Counted from the stretch's first letter, positions 37,701 through 50,870 are shown. The stretch is 64,000 bases of DNA from Lateolabrax maculatus (GCA_031216445.1 CM062214.1:17576001-17640000), one strand, 5' to 3'. The notes: generated by a model from the sequence alone, not told the origin. Made by a program: numbers and translations.

Positions 37701-40700
37701 CACATCCTCATATTCAAGAGCTTTCCTGCACTTTTACTGTAGCTCCACTCCCTTTTACCTCGGTTTGATTTATTCAGTATACACACAAAAAAGGTTTAAA
37801 CTACAACACAAGCTCTGGTAGCTTACCTTGCCGCCAGTGGTGAATAACTACCAGGCAGGGGCCATGATGACAGAGCAGCAGAAAAGACAAAGGCAGAAAA
37901 TCAGAGAAGAAGAAGAGGACAACAACAGAAAGACAAAAAAAGAAGACAGAAAAGCCCTTTTAAAAGGACTGAAAGAACAGAGGACATTAGAGATGAGGAA
38001 AGCTTAGTGCTGATGTTAATAAGAGGCTCAAGGGAGATGTTGGGGTGTCAATTACTCTTTGTTTATTTCTATTAGTTCCTGTTATTTGCTTATTAGCTCC
38101 TTCAAATTAAACCCTACCTTAATAAGACATCTTCATTGAGAGGAGAGCATGTGATTAATCTTTCCTCTAAATGCCTCAGCTTTTAAAGCCTCAGCTTTTT
38201 CTGCAAACGGGTGGAGGCCCGACTAAATATTGTTATTGGAGCATTTGTTTCTATACAGCAGAACAATGCACTTCTTCTGATGAATTGTATCTGACAAAGA
38301 ACATCTATAATAAAGATTAGCTGCAAACCTCACCTTATCAACACACTCATCAAAGAAAGCCAGGCTGGCATCTTTATCACTGACAAAGGAGCACTCCTCT
38401 ATGAAACGGCTGAACATTTGAGTCTTGGACATCAGGGAGTAAAACCTCTGATGGGAGCGGTCTCTGCTCTTCAGGAAGCCTATGAAGCAAAACACATTAT
38501 GTAATAACAAACATGACAAGTGGGTATTAATATCAGATTAAAAGACCTTTACTCATCAAGCTGTTTTATGTTTACAGGGTCAGCATAGAGAATTAACCAA
38601 CATTTACAGGAAATGAATATTGTGGTATGAAACAAGTTGTTCTCCGCTGCTCCGCTTGCATAAGAGCACACAGATGTGCGGGAACATTGTCTATTAATCA
38701 TGACGGTTTTGCCGATTTGTCATCCAAACCTAATTTCCACTGAGGCTTAAGCTAAATCACCAAAGTCATTACAACAGTGATTTAGGCCAAACTGTGATGC
38801 AGCAGCACTTAGACCTGGCACAGCAACAATAGCTTGTCAGCAAGTTTTTGTGATTACATGCGTCACAACATTGCAGACTGAGACTGAGGTGTACCTTGGA
38901 TGTCGAAAAGGGAGCTGGCATCGGTGGTCTTCTCAGAGGGGGCTTGGGTGATGGGCAGCAGGTAGGAGCGGTAGCCTCGTAGGATGGCCGCCATGAAGCG
39001 CAGGAAGGCCTCTTGGATCTCCAGCTCCAGAGTGTGAAGGCTCTTCCCACCATTGAGCTCACTGTCAGTTACGGTGTGCTCCATCTGCACATCTTCACGG
39101 TTCAGCTGATCACCTGAGAGCACACAACAGTAGATTATGTAGAATGTATAAGCACATAAACAACTTGGCAACAAAGAATTGCTTATTGAAAAACACATAA
39201 CTGCAGACCAGTTTATCACAAAATATTCAGTGGATGAGATAAGAAACACACAGCAGATAGCAAATTATTTGAACTGAAAAGTCAGGGTATCACCAAAGCT
39301 AGTAGGCTTGACCAGTGACTTGGCTCTGACCAACATTTTCACTTTGTTATATTTCATTTCTGGATCCAATTTGTATGTTTCAGTATCGCTTTCCAAAACT
39401 AGACCACCTGACATTACACCATTATATTTTCAGTGCAACTAAAATGTAGTGTGATAGCAGAAAACATCAAAGGTAAATGTTATTCTGTCACAATAAAAGA
39501 GCTTCTTCTTAGGCTGGGAATCATTTTGCATTGATGTTTAACCGTCACAAAGAAGAAATCCATGGTAGAAGAGGCATATATATCTGTTTTTCCTGCAGAC
39601 AGACCATAATAGACCCTAATAGATTCAACTACATGACATGCTGAAACTTGAGCAAAGGGGCAAAAGCAATTCTGGGATTCACGGTAAATGACATATTTAA
39701 GTAAATGTAGACGGGGCAGCAGGAGTATACCATTTAGACTAAATTACATTTCATTAACAATATCTCCTGGGATGCCCTAAACACCATAAATTGGTTTTAT
39801 ATGACAGTGTATGCATCCAATGAGTTTTCCTGTAAAATTGACTATACAGGCTGACTCAACAGATAGCAGAAGTAGCCAACCTAAATTATTCATGAAACCA
39901 CAGATAAAATGATACAGCATCAGACTGAACTCACCCTCAGTGAGCTGCTGATAGAGTTTATTTAGGGTATTCAGAAGATGTTTGCAGGCTCTCCTGGGTA
40001 GGATTTTCCACGATAAAGCCTTCTTGTCGTCTTTTCTGAAAGTACACCATATGGTTTACATTACACAGGAGGACAGTCAAGAAAAATGGAAAGAGATATT
40101 AGGAGTTAGATGGATTCACTGACATCAGCACTGACAATTTAATCTCGCCGCAAAACAGCTTTTGAAATGATGTGGGAAACCAATGTGCTTTTGTGTACAG
40201 CAAGAATATTTCACATTCCAGCTCCTATCATTACACAAGAGCCTTTCACTGACAGATCACTATAACCTTGGGAAGAACCTATCAAAACCATGAGAAAATG
40301 ATTTTTTGCTGGTGCTCTTAAAGTTGAAGGCAGCCATCTATAACAGAGCAGTCGTGGTGAGAGGTCACTTACTGGGAGATTGTGTTGGTGTCCAGATCCA
40401 CACAGCTGATGTCAGCCGGGGGCACGTAAAGGTCAAAGTATCGGGAGTCCACGCCCACGATGAAAGGGCAAGGTGCACTGAGCACATCGGCCAGTGCCAG
40501 CGGGCAGAGAGGGATGTAGGGGCACGGCCAGTGGAAGGGGAAGATCATCTGAAAGAGAAGAGACCTTTCCATCAGTACAATGCATCAATATGATCGATAC
40601 ATACACTGCAGGGATGATAGAAGAGATTTATCAGGAAAAGTGGAATGAAAGGAAAAGAACAAAACACTTACAGACACGAGGGCCTCTGTGACACTGGTGA

Positions 40701-43700
40701 GTACAGCTGGACGCAGGGAATGAACCAGGATCTTGTGCTCTGTGACAGCCAGAACCAGCAGAGTGGCTGCATTTTTTGGGCCCAGATTCAGTAGCAATGT
40801 GGAGAGGCTTCCACCACTACAGCACAAAAACACACACACAAATAAATCTAATGATTCCAGATCAGGATAGCTGCAAACAGAGTATGTCTTTATGTTATAA
40901 TTTTGCATTTTACTGACGTTCCCTTACCTAAGAGGCAGTGGAGAGGCCACAGGTTGGCTCAATATCAGGCTGTCATGTGGAGACAGCTGTGGGAGACACA
41001 CAGGAGAGCTTTAGAGCATTTGAGCATCAATGGGTGGAGGATTTAGTTTGTGACTTCAGTGTATTTAAATACATTCATGTCCAACTAAATAAAGCAAGCA
41101 TTCAGAACTGAAGTCATTACTTCACTCATCAAATTTCACATTTAAAGCTCACCTGCACTAGGATGCGTGGTCTCTGAATGGAGGGGAATGGCACTGTTTG
41201 CATGAAGTGAGAGATGTGCCTGTGAGTAAAAAAATAAATCACTTAATAAAGCAGTAAGGGCAGCCAAACTTGTCTGCAAGACTAAGAATGGACCTGAATC
41301 TTGACTGATCTTGAATGAAATTGTAAAACATTGCTAACTTTTCAATAGGCAGGGCATGTGGTCCGGAGATGGAGTATCGGTAGAGGAAAGTGAGAAAGCT
41401 CCTGAAAGACTCGAAGAAGGGCCAGTGGGAGAGCAGACAGATGCTCTTGTTGCTGTAAACACTCCTGGTCCCATCAGATCCAAGATCAGAGCATGGCAGG
41501 CCGAGCTGTGAGCGCTGACGCTCAGACAGGTTCTCCTCTGAGTAAGGCTCATAGAACTGGATGGCTGCACCGTACACCTGCATTCAAAAGGATCACAACA
41601 TAAGGGTGATGATCAGCATGAAGAGTATCCAATACATGCATAAGTATGCACTATGCACACACACAAAAAGACTGATGCAAACTTTACCAAGACACAAACA
41701 CACACAGACAAGTAATCGGAGGGCCTTTGAAAGAATTTATTCAGGTAGGATGTTGGGGCGGCTCCATGAGAATTTTCATCATAATAAATCAAGCAAATAA
41801 TACTCAGTCCTTTGAAGTTGTCCCTCCCAAATAAATAAATAAATAAGTCATTGCAGGCATGAAGGGCCAGGAGAATAGTCTGCAGACTAGAGTTTGCAGG
41901 GAAGAAGGAGTGAGCACTGAGGCATTCAGCATTTAAAATGTGTGCACCAGCCCAAGTGGTCCATGAGCTATCCATTATTCAAAAGATGAGCTGCAAAAAA
42001 ATCTTTAATGCTGCATTGCTTTCAAAGACTAACAGCCTTTTAGTATTCCAAACACATCCTTTAGACCATTTTTGATTCCAGTCAGAGTTTAGAAGTTGAT
42101 TAAGATTGTCTGGTATTCTTAGAAATACTTCTGCAGTTCATCAACAAACTAATCCATAAGGGATACTAATGTGCAGAGAGAGCCAGAGATAAAGATGGAG
42201 AGGCTGGCTGAAATGAAGCGACTAAGGGAGATTTGTGTATTAAGGGGCAGAAAACTCATGCCAACTTTGGGAGAACTGTTCAATTAATGATGATGTAAAT
42301 TAAACTTAGCAGAACTCTGAAGGGAGTAGTGGTTTTCTTGGCAAAATCAGTATGCAAGTTTGTGGGTTTCTCTGTGTTTTGCTTGACACAAAAGGACACA
42401 AAAAGACAAGTGGGAAAAAAATCTCACTTAAAAAAAGGATTATGAGAAAGGAACACGGTTATTGCCAACGCTAATGTAAGTAGATGGGTTTACCTTTTCT
42501 CCAGAGGCCCCCGTCAGCACAAATGTGGAAAAGACAGGCAGGGAGTGTTTTGTGTGTGCTGGCCAGCACTCGATTGTGGCCCCCATTGGCAGGCAGAACA
42601 TAGGCACTGACTCAGGCAGTGGGAAGGACTCGTAGTCCTCTTCAGGGTACCTGCACAGCAGACCTGGACACAAATGCACACATCAAAGTCAAACACAGTC
42701 GTTGTAACTCCATCCAATCAGATTACATGAGCATCCTGAATGAGGTAGCTCACTGCACACTACTTTACCTGCTTTGTATGCGATTGTGTTTGCTTTGGCC
42801 AGAGACTTCTTATAACAAAGGTAGACTGAGGATCCCCACTGGAATATGAGAAATCAAATCACAGATCAATCAAAAACTGCATTATTTGTGTAAACACACT
42901 AGCGCTCTAACTGTGTTCTCAGAGCTGTATCCCACCATGCTGCTGTTGAGGTTCTTGTCCACCTTGCAGAAGGTGTGAGGGGGCGTCTCCCCCTTGCCGG
43001 GGATGATGATGCAGACATCCGTGACAGCCAGTGAAGTGTGGGGTTGGCTCTTTGGGGCGCGGCGGTAGGTGATGTAGATGCGTTGGGACGACGAGCTGCT
43101 GAGGTTGGCGGGGCGACCTGAGGGCGTGGTCTGGACGATGTGACATCCAGGCTTCAGCTTCTCTTTCCATTCATACAGAATCCTAAAAAACAAGACAGTG
43201 TGAGACTGACTTTTTATATGATACACGACATTCTTAAAAGATACTACTTTAGAGCTTTGATAATATATTCATTGAAGAGATGTCAGACTGCAGGATGTGT
43301 TTAAGAGCAGATTATAGTGACCCAAGGCAGAGAAGTGATTAGTGGTACTGGGTGAGTAACGGGGTCAGTGACTGAGGATTACTGCTTACCCAAGATCTGT
43401 CAGTGGGGGCTTATCTCTGCCTCGCTTGAAGCACAAGAAGATCTGCGGGCCCCTGAGGCTGGCTCCATTAAGCTCTGCAGAGAGGCCTGAGGGGGTGCTT
43501 TCTACACAGGTGAAACCCGGGGGTACCTCTTCACCCAGGGAGCGGATCACCACAGCTACGTCGGTGATGGGGGCTTTGGGTTTCACAGACTTGGGACCGG
43601 CATCATCAAAGTGGAGCTCCTCCTCCAGAGGCGTGGATGAGTCGGTGAGGCCGGCAAACACAAAGTAATCGGCTACACGAGGGCCTTTATCCTCCATCAT
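26252..43700 (-). CDS. dennd4a: DENN domain-containing protein 4A, about 29 coding exons
   Basis: DENND4A is a large cytosolic Rab guanine-nucleotide exchange factor (DENND4 family, Rab10). Coding exons, 5' to 3' on the minus strand: 43390-43700, 42936-43182, 42769-42838, 42494-42663, 41339-41577, 41153-41219, 40928-40986, 40672-40816, 40373-40548, 39935-40035, 38895-39113, 38334-38479, 36183-36316, 35671-35803, 35085-35291, 34836-34964, 34568-34712, 33045-33167, 31813-31923, 31098-31172, 30154-30995, 29851-30067, 29208-29299, 28924-29099, 28231-28618, 27546-27663, 27105-27267, 26948-27012, 26252-26388. Every phase fits; the sum is about 1734 residues (human about 1863). Domains are N-terminal MABP (TDVAVVIRSLGEEVP), tripartite DENN (LLSHWPFFESFRSFLTFLYR; MIFPFHWPCPYIPLCPLALA), a PPR-like segment ([20 protein letters not shown]), a long Ser-rich linker, a CxxC pair (SLCKTC, CPFCG) and the conserved end HNCDRPPGAGVMECRRTFGE. 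MMEDKGPRVADYF sets the start. The paralogue was chosen by synteny. Confidence 0.95.
26610..26915. mobile_element. Common teleost interspersed repeat fragment
   Basis: The segment contains phrases typical of a very abundant non-coding fish repeat: TTTTGACCTGATGATAGC, a twice-used block of the type GTACCAAATTTCATGGCAAT followed by GAGATATTTCA, and GTCAGGGGACCAGGATT. The internal half-repeat (about 26700-26760 and 26845-26895) is visible. It lies in the last intron of DENND4A. I do not assign it to a named family. Confidence 0.6.
28679..28713. repeat. (GT)n microsatellite in DENND4A intron
   Basis: About 17 uninterrupted GT units, 60 bp upstream (in gene sense) of the splice acceptor of exon 28231-28618. 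On the gene strand it reads as a CA tract, which can influence splicing. Confidence 0.95.
37827..37847 (-). other. dennd4a: Candidate 21-nt DENND4A microexon
   Basis: On the gene strand an acceptor GCCTGGTAG is followed by 21 nt encoding LFTTGGK, then a strong donor AAG|GTAAGC. It falls in the 2-kb intron between exons 38334-38479 and 36183-36316. Both borders of that intron are phase 0, so inclusion would add seven residues without shifting the frame. It is not needed for an intact protein. Confidence 0.4.
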
Positions 43701-43714
43701 TTCCCATTCCCACA

Positions 43715-46700
43715 CTGTGGGCTGAAATGTAGAGAAAGGGGAGAGAGGGGAGGGATTCCATTATGCATTTTAATCATATTGCTAGATGTAGTCTATCTTA
43801 AAAACAAGATGAAAATGGGCCTTTGCCATCAGGAAACAACCTTGCCGAGCAGACTAGGCTGGCTAAACCAGTGTCACCTTTAAAATCATTCTCTGAGCAC
43901 ACTGTATTAATTGTCTGACTGCTACAATTGTTGCATTAAACTTAAGAAAGGAGATACCATGCAGCACGTAAAATACACATTACCTACATTACAAATGCAT
44001 GCTATATTGAAGAAATAACAGAATATAATGAGAGCATCTGGAAGCATTTAGCATGCATTCCTGTCTGCAAAAACACCATATTTCCCCAAGAAATATGGGA
44101 GGGCTCAAGACCAATGACCTTGCTATATGCCATGACCGATTATGTAAAATAAAACACATGCCTTGAGTTTAAAAAGAAATGTGTCGAAAGGAAAAGCACC
44201 AGAACTATAACTGAGCATTTGGAAATCAAGAGAGGGGCGCACTGTGCAGAAAAAAAAGCTTTTAGCGAGGTAATATCCAGACAACATATTCTGAACTCAA
44301 CACTGTCGAGATAAAAAAAAAAGTAAAAGAGGGAGCGCCTGCGAGTCAGCTTGTTATAGCTTTATCGCAAAGCATGGAGCACTGGAGGCCCTCTCAGTGC
44401 TGAGCCATTGTGCTTCAGCTGAAGAGCCTGCTTTATCTCCCTCAGCAGTTCCTCACACACTCACTGGCAAACTGATAAACAGCTGCCTATTATTTCTGCC
44501 ACTGGGATATGAGGGAGTTACCATTAAGATATTCCTATCCTCTGTGCTGGATGTGTCACTGCTAGGAACCATGGCACACAAGAAGCTGTGACCATATCGC
44601 ACCCACTTAGGACTTTGGCTTCCTCTGGCTTTGCAGCTAACGGGTGTGTGCGCCGTTCCCCCGTGTGGCCGAGTGTTGGGACGGAAAGCTAAGCACTGCT
44701 TACAGGCTTAGGGCGTGAAACTGACCGCTAACACGAGAACATGGAAAAAGGGAGATAATCTATAGTAGCTGAGCACTGCAGCACGACCATATACAGCCAT
44801 CTGCAACTAGTCAGTCAGAGAACACCCAGCTTTAGTTATCTGCCTTTATTTCTGAGTACACTAGAAACATCGAAAACATTTTGGCAACTAAATGCAGTCA
44901 AATATATTTCCTGTTTCGTAAGCGTGTTTGCTCTGTACATCAGGGAGAGTGATCCTTTAAAATGATGACTCAGCATCATGAGGTCGCTCGTGGTCTCGCA
45001 GTGTTTTAGCCTCCATGCTTTTATGCGTGTTTATGTCCAATGTTCCCTGATTCGCTGGCAGCTGTTTTGATGCTGGTTGCTTGTGTCAACAATGTTGAGC
45101 TTTGTGGGTATGCCAGATGACTCAGCATGCCAAACAGCAAAAGGTTTTCAGCATTTTTTTTTTTTTTTAAATCTCCTTCAGTACACGATTTTAATAAATG
45201 GCTAAATATGTATAAGTGCATTACAGTAGGTTTTGTTTTTCTTATGCATCTTTTGTTCACTCGGGTTTTCAAAATGTTTTCAAAAAGTGAAAAAACACAA
45301 AGATCAAGAATTTGACACGTCATAATATTTTCATAATTGGTGTCTATTTAAAGTTGTGGCTTAACTAGTCGCTTTTCCATGTTGGGAGTGGCACGAAAGC
45401 ATTTTTTATTGAGCAGACTAATAGAAAAACTTTTTCCACATTGATTTGTCGATAAAAGAAGACATATAATGTGCTTTTTCTTTTGCCTTCTATTAGAAGG
45501 ATTAGATTATTACATTTTTAAAGACCCTTTTGGATAGTCGATGATGTCTGCAACCATACTATAACAGGTCTCACACTGCTGTCCCACCAGAGTTCCCCAT
45601 ATACACTGTATATAGTATGAAGTGCTTTGCTAGAATATTCAAAAACTTTCCATCGTCACTGAAAAAGCTCCCACCAGGCTGCTCATGATGGACACAGTGA
45701 TTATAATAAAGTATACAAATCAGTAGGCTTATTTAATCTGTGTTTATAATCCATTTTATTTACTGACCTAACATCCAAAGAAAGTTAGAAAGATCGACTA
45801 CTTCTTTAATGTGACACAACACTTTCTCTCAGTAGGTATTGCATGAATGCTGCTACACAAACAGCTGATGGCGTGGCAGATGTGTCGTATAATACATGGA
45901 AGGTTCAGGATTAAATATAGATGTAATCTCCAGTTCCAACTACCTCTACATCCACTGCGTCTATTCCTCCCCCTCAACAGGAAGCAGAGTCCTAAAAAGA
46001 TATCTAATCCTCGCCATAGCAACGACATTAAACCTGAACTGAGGATTGAACATTTCTCACTCTGATGCTGAAACGAGCCGAGAGGTCCTGTTAAACACAT
46101 GTCGACTAATGGGCTGTGTCATTACCACAGATGTATTCTGTTCAGAAAATCAGAGACACAGCCTGAGAATAAAATGTTTCACATGTAAAATAACATAGAA
46201 ATAAAATTTAAAAAATTAACAGCTACAACGATAGTTTCTGTCTTTTCCATGTTATTGGCCTTTTTGTCATATTGACCTGGAAGCTATTACACACTCACAC
46301 CTCTCAGTGAACAAACTTCTCCATGTTTTGTTTTTTTTTCTTAGCAATGTTTTTGTGAGTTTTACTTTGTTTTCCTAAGGTTGATAAGACTGGGTAGACT
46401 GTATTAGATTGGAAAGGTGACCAGCCCTCTGTTGTCATTTGTCTCTTTTTTTTTTTTGTTTGTACACAGTATTGCATTTCTTTGATTCTTCAGTCCATCA
46501 TTCTAGAGAGACTTGTCTTCTAAAATCCTTTGAGACATTTAGTGACAAATGCCTATAAATAAACCTGACTCAAACAGACTGGATATTTGATTTTCCACAT
46601 AATTTTCAACCATCTTCTTACTTCCTCACTTATTGTAGGCAATCCTATGCTCAAAACTAGAAGCAAGTGACTCATGGTCTCCCTAGAAATTGCCACCTCT

Positions 46701-48289
46701 TCATTCACCACAGTTTTCTTCATAAAAGCAGCACAAATAAGGACACAGCGGATTTCCTCTTCTGGCCAGCTAACGAGCCAACTTCCCTATTTGCATCCAC
46801 TATTGTTTTTATGAGTCACATCCAACTGTCAGCTTTGCAAATTACACAGATGACAAAATGTCAGTAATTTGCCAACCACTTATGCCATAATGTTCACAAC
46901 ATTTTAATTTCCCCCTCAAGGAGCCACAAACTCAGATTTTTCCCATACAGAGAAATCACACATTCATTTTCTGTTTCTACTAGTCCCAGTGCGTCATTTA
47001 AAATATTGCAATATCCCTTTTATGGTTGCACCATTGATTAAATGTAAAAACTTGATGTTTTGTTCATCACTTTACACCCGTTTCCTTGTAATTCAACCTG
47101 ATACCTTTGGTATCTAGGGAAACCTTGGAGTCTTAACTAAAATCTAAAACAAACTTATTTGGATTGTAACTGTGCATGTCCACAAAGAACCAATTTGTAA
47201 AGACAAAACCACAAACAATGAAATCATGTTATTTGTTTAAATATACAAATATTTCAAAATGCTGGAATGAGACAAAATTCAGTGTGGGAGGTTTTCATTT
47301 GAAACAGCATAATACATTATTTATCTCTGATATTTCATGCAGGGAACATGTAGAATTTGGACATTAAACCTTTAAAAATAATTGACGCTCTCTCTGTACT
47401 GTATGTGACTTTGTGATGTGAAACAAAAAGCCTTCTGACTTTTGCTTTGAGCATCACAGTGCTGTTGTAATTATGGCCCAAGAGACAGAGGCAGCGGCTG
47501 CTGGACGGTCAGTCCCAGGCTGTACAGGGATTAAAGGGCTGTGTTTAACAGCAGGAGGGGCAGGGAGGATGGGCAGTCTGATCTGGGGAGGGAACCACCA
47601 CAACATTTCACTCAGCATCTGTTCCCTCTTAGCCACGAAGACAACCCTCACCCTCATCACGCATTTGCATTCCTCTATGTTTGACAGGGGGGGGGACCCT
47701 GCCTGCTCGATGAAGAAACCACACACGCCCAAGGTAAATAGAGCAGAAAGATGAAGAATACTCTTAGGTGGCGCAGGAAATAGAAAAATACTACAGGACC
47801 CTACACGATAAGCTTGCAAAGCTCGCACTGGCATTATTGGGTTTACAACAAAGCCAGCAAATAGTCCTTTGAAAAACACTACTGACCACAGCGACCATAA
47901 TAACACAGAGGGGTTTTCTCATATGCCCACATCAGAAGAAGCCATCTTATGGAGCATCTACACGGGATCCAATGAAATAAGCCTCCACAGGACTTCACGG
48001 TGTAACCGATGGCCGCACTGTAAATATAGTGAATCACACACAGGATGTTCACTATAAATAATGAAATTATTCTTGCTAAGGGACAGTAATATAACCTATT
48101 TGCCGTGTTGGTTAATAACCAGCCAGCGAACATTACAATAATATTTCAAAGGAACAGCCATCATCACAAATAAGATCAGCCTCAAATATATATATTTATA
48201 AAAATAAACATGAGAAACACCTTAATTAAAGACACTGGATGCACGAGCGTCGTTTGTTTTTATTCTAAATAGAAAAAGAATCTACTCAC
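43715..48289 (-). other. dennd4a: DENND4A first intron
   Basis: About 4.6 kb between the probable 5' UTR exon (donor at 48290) and the acceptor before exon 2 (CCCACAG, exon begins near 43714). Open frames up to 150 codons occur (for example 47454-47906, minus) but none resembles a known protein or has supporting splice sites. A segment near 46990-47210 is related to one at 50150-50330. Confidence 0.55.
46990..47210. repeat. Unclassified repeat, copy 1
   Basis: Shares a collinear series of blocks with 50150-50330: ATGGTTGCACCATT, ACTTGATG, a CAACCTG block, TTTGGTATCT, then TTTGGA-TTG. The copies are diverged and gapped. It may be an old interspersed element or a local duplication. No terminal repeats were found. 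Confidence 0.4.
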
Positions 48290-48480
48290 ATCTCAGAATC
48301 GCGTCGACTGAAAGATTATGTGTCGAGTAGGAGCGTCGGGAAAAAAAAAAAAAGATTTCTGCCGATGAAAAATATTTTTCCCTAGTTATTAATTTCCGCC
48401 CCCACCTCTCTGTCTAAATCTGTTATCATGAAAATCTAATAATTCACAGCGGGCTGGACGAACGCGAGTAGACCGTGTAG
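48290..48480 (-). other. dennd4a: DENND4A 5' UTR exon (candidate)
   Basis: On the minus strand the CpG-containing stretch ends in CTGAGAT|GTGAGTAG, a good splice donor at 48290. It lies just downstream of the promoter-like block at 48481-48610. It holds no ATG that would read into the protein. The 5' limit is unknown. Confidence 0.45.
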
Positions 48481-48610
48481 TCCCGAGCTGCGCTTTATCA
48501 TCCAGACCTGCGCCTGTCACGTGACGGATTACAACCCCCCCCCCCCCCCCCCCCCCCCGCTGACGTCACTGATGACACCGCCGGCAGCTGTGACAGAAGA
48601 ACGACGTCTG
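48481..48610 (-). promoter_or_regulatory. Probable DENND4A promoter: CLEAR/E-box, C24 tract, CRE
   Basis: Three elements lie within 53 bp: GTCACGTGAC at 48516-48525 (palindromic E-box equal to the CLEAR/TFEB consensus), an unbroken run of 24 cytosines at 48535-48558, and TGACGTCA at 48561-48568 (full CRE). The region is GC-rich against AT-rich neighbours and lies upstream of the candidate first exon. It could instead or also drive an unannotated plus-strand transcript. Confidence 0.6.
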
Positions 48611-48689
48611 AGGAAACGTTACAACACGTTACAGTTACATTACACATGCTGGATACCTGCGGACCACTGAGCCACACACAACGTATTCA

Positions 48690-48727
48690 TATCATCATCA
48701 TCATCATCATCATCATCATCTTTATTA

Positions 48728-48763
<36 letters not shown>
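48690..48763. repeat. Compound (ATC)n/(ATT)n microsatellite
   Basis: About ten ATC units pass into about fourteen ATT units with a short interruption (TTTATTATC). Confidence 0.95.
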
Positions 48764-48764
<1 letters not shown>

Positions 48765-50870
48765 GCCTGAGCAGTAGTAATGATACTGGTAGTGGCAGTA
48801 GGCTACCAGCATTTTATTCTTCTGTGAATGTTGGGGCTGTAGCCAATACTCAAAGTGTTATGAGCCCCCACCCACCCCCACCCATACAATTTTGACCAGA
48901 CACCATGAAACCACATCATTTCTCAAGCTACCTGTTGAATTATATTTGAACACCTAGATGTAAATCTTCACATTAGGGCTGCAACTAATATTCATAATCA
49001 ATAAATAGTGAAAAATGCACAACATAAATGAGTGCCTGTGTTTGTTTCACTCAGACCTGGGCTGCTAGAGGGATTACACTTTTCTGTTTAACCACACGTG
49101 AAACAGACACTGTGGTTGGAGGGACTGAAGAGGTGCAGAAAAATGGCAGTACCTGTGGCCAGAGACAACATGGCCCATTGTCTTGCCCTCTACTGCCCTT
49201 GTGTGGTGATTACCAAGACATACAGTCTTGTTGAAACTTACAAATGACCATATTTGAATACCGGAAGATTGCAGGCAGCTTAGATGCACTCCATCTTTAG
49301 ACATTTTGCTGTGTCATCTCTGATGTTGTAATTAAAAATAAAAAATGTTAGACACGTTATAACCTTTACAGATATGTAAAAGGCTGGGAAGTGAAAAGGT
49401 ATATTAGATGAAAAAATAGGATGTAAAACAGGCAAAGTGGAATAAATCTATGTGAATATCACACTTTTTTCACACTGAAATTGATTTCATAGTCAGCAGC
49501 AACAGACATGTCTGGGTTTTCCCTGACTACAGTCCAGGATATCTGTGAGGAAAGAAAAATCACCATCTGCCTTCCTCTGAGGCTTTCTCGTCAATCAGAA
49601 ATGTTTTCTGGTATTTCAGACGTGTAGGTGTTTACAAAAAGTGAGAGAAGTTGCTCAGTTTCACTCTGGACAGGTCAAGTCTCTGAAGTTAAAAAGATGC
49701 AAAGTTCAAACAATTAGCTAATTCTCTACAGTTTTAAAGAGAACGTATTATAATGGCCTCCATTTAATTCTGTGAAACAAGTCTGGGAAATGTTTTTTTT
49801 GTTGTTGAATTTGACATTTCTAAATCATTAAAGACAATGAGATGGCCTTTTCAATCCAAATTAGTGGTGTAGTTTTATAAATAAAACAAAGACTTACAGA
49901 TACATCAAAGACGTGAATCCATTTTGTAAGACTTCACTGAAATGTCCTAACATCCCACTTGCTCTGGCATCCAATTTTATGGACAGTTTATCAGAAGCCC
50001 ACAAATCTACCATGATGGTGAACAAACTCAAAAACGGCTCAAGGCCCAACAAGTTCAAGTTTCTCCCTCACACAGTTGCCAATTTAGATTATTCTGACAC
50101 TTATACCACACATCATATTCTGTATCTTGTTACAGTGTATCATTTGTGATATTCAAAGATGATTTATATGGTTGCACCATTAATTTAAATACACTTGATG
50201 TCTTACTTATCATTTTCAACCTGGTGTATTTGGTATCTATGAACACCTCAGGGTTTTGAGTATAAACCTGTTTGGACTTGAACAGTGCTTCTCCACACAA
50301 CACCAGTTTGCAATGATGGAACTGCCGAAGGGTTTGTGAGGTGAAACATTTTGACTAAACTACAAATAGCAATTCAGCAGAGGTCTCTAAATCCACCATG
50401 ATAGTGCTGTCTGGATAAATAAATAAACTCAAAAAAGGCTCAAGGAACAGTTTGTTTATTTGATATGCATCTGCAGAAGCTGACAGCAGTAATGTTTAAA
50501 TGTAGTTTACTTCTCTTCCATGAACAAATAATTTGCAACTTTTCTCACATTTGTTTTGAGTGTTCACTACGCCATTAAAGGATAAGTTCACATTTTCCCA
50601 TGCTGTCTTAAAACAATATTCAGGAGCCCACATGTGCATACAAATCGTACTGGCCAGTACAGTATCTTTTCTAAAAACGCTTCCAATGCAAGGGATAGGG
50701 GATAAAATCCCAAGCCCTCATTCTGTGCAAGATTGTTAAGCTGAGTCTTAGCCTTTTTTCCTTTTTCCCTCTTTGTGTTTCCCAGTTTTTCTTTGCTGCG
50801 CGGAACTGTAAGTAGAGGAGCACAGAGAGGGAATTTTGTACTTCTTTACTTTGGAAGATATCCACAAGTA
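48764..50870. other. Intergenic, no gene seen
   Basis: AT-rich DNA upstream of DENND4A. Only short open frames without recognisable homology are present. A local repeat occurs: TACCATGATGGTG..AAACTCAAAAA.GGCTCAAGG near 50010-50050 recurs at about 50393-50445. Confidence 0.55.
50150..50330. repeat. Unclassified repeat, copy 2
   Basis: Related to 46990-47210 in the same orientation; shared words include TATGGTTGCACCATT and TTTGGTATCT. Boundaries are approximate. Confidence 0.4.

Noticed and set aside
43386..43715. DENND4A start upstream of MMEDKGPRV
   Set aside because: The extra codons begin with GTG and cross the splice acceptor near 43714. The ATG at 43700 aligns with the known family start.
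47454..47906. 150-codon minus-strand frame
   Set aside because: It lies in the DENND4A first intron, has no recognisable domain and no fitting splice sites.
48690..48763. ATC/ATT array as a coding trinucleotide repeat
   Set aside because: It lies upstream of any DENND4A exon with no surrounding open frame; an ordinary microsatellite.
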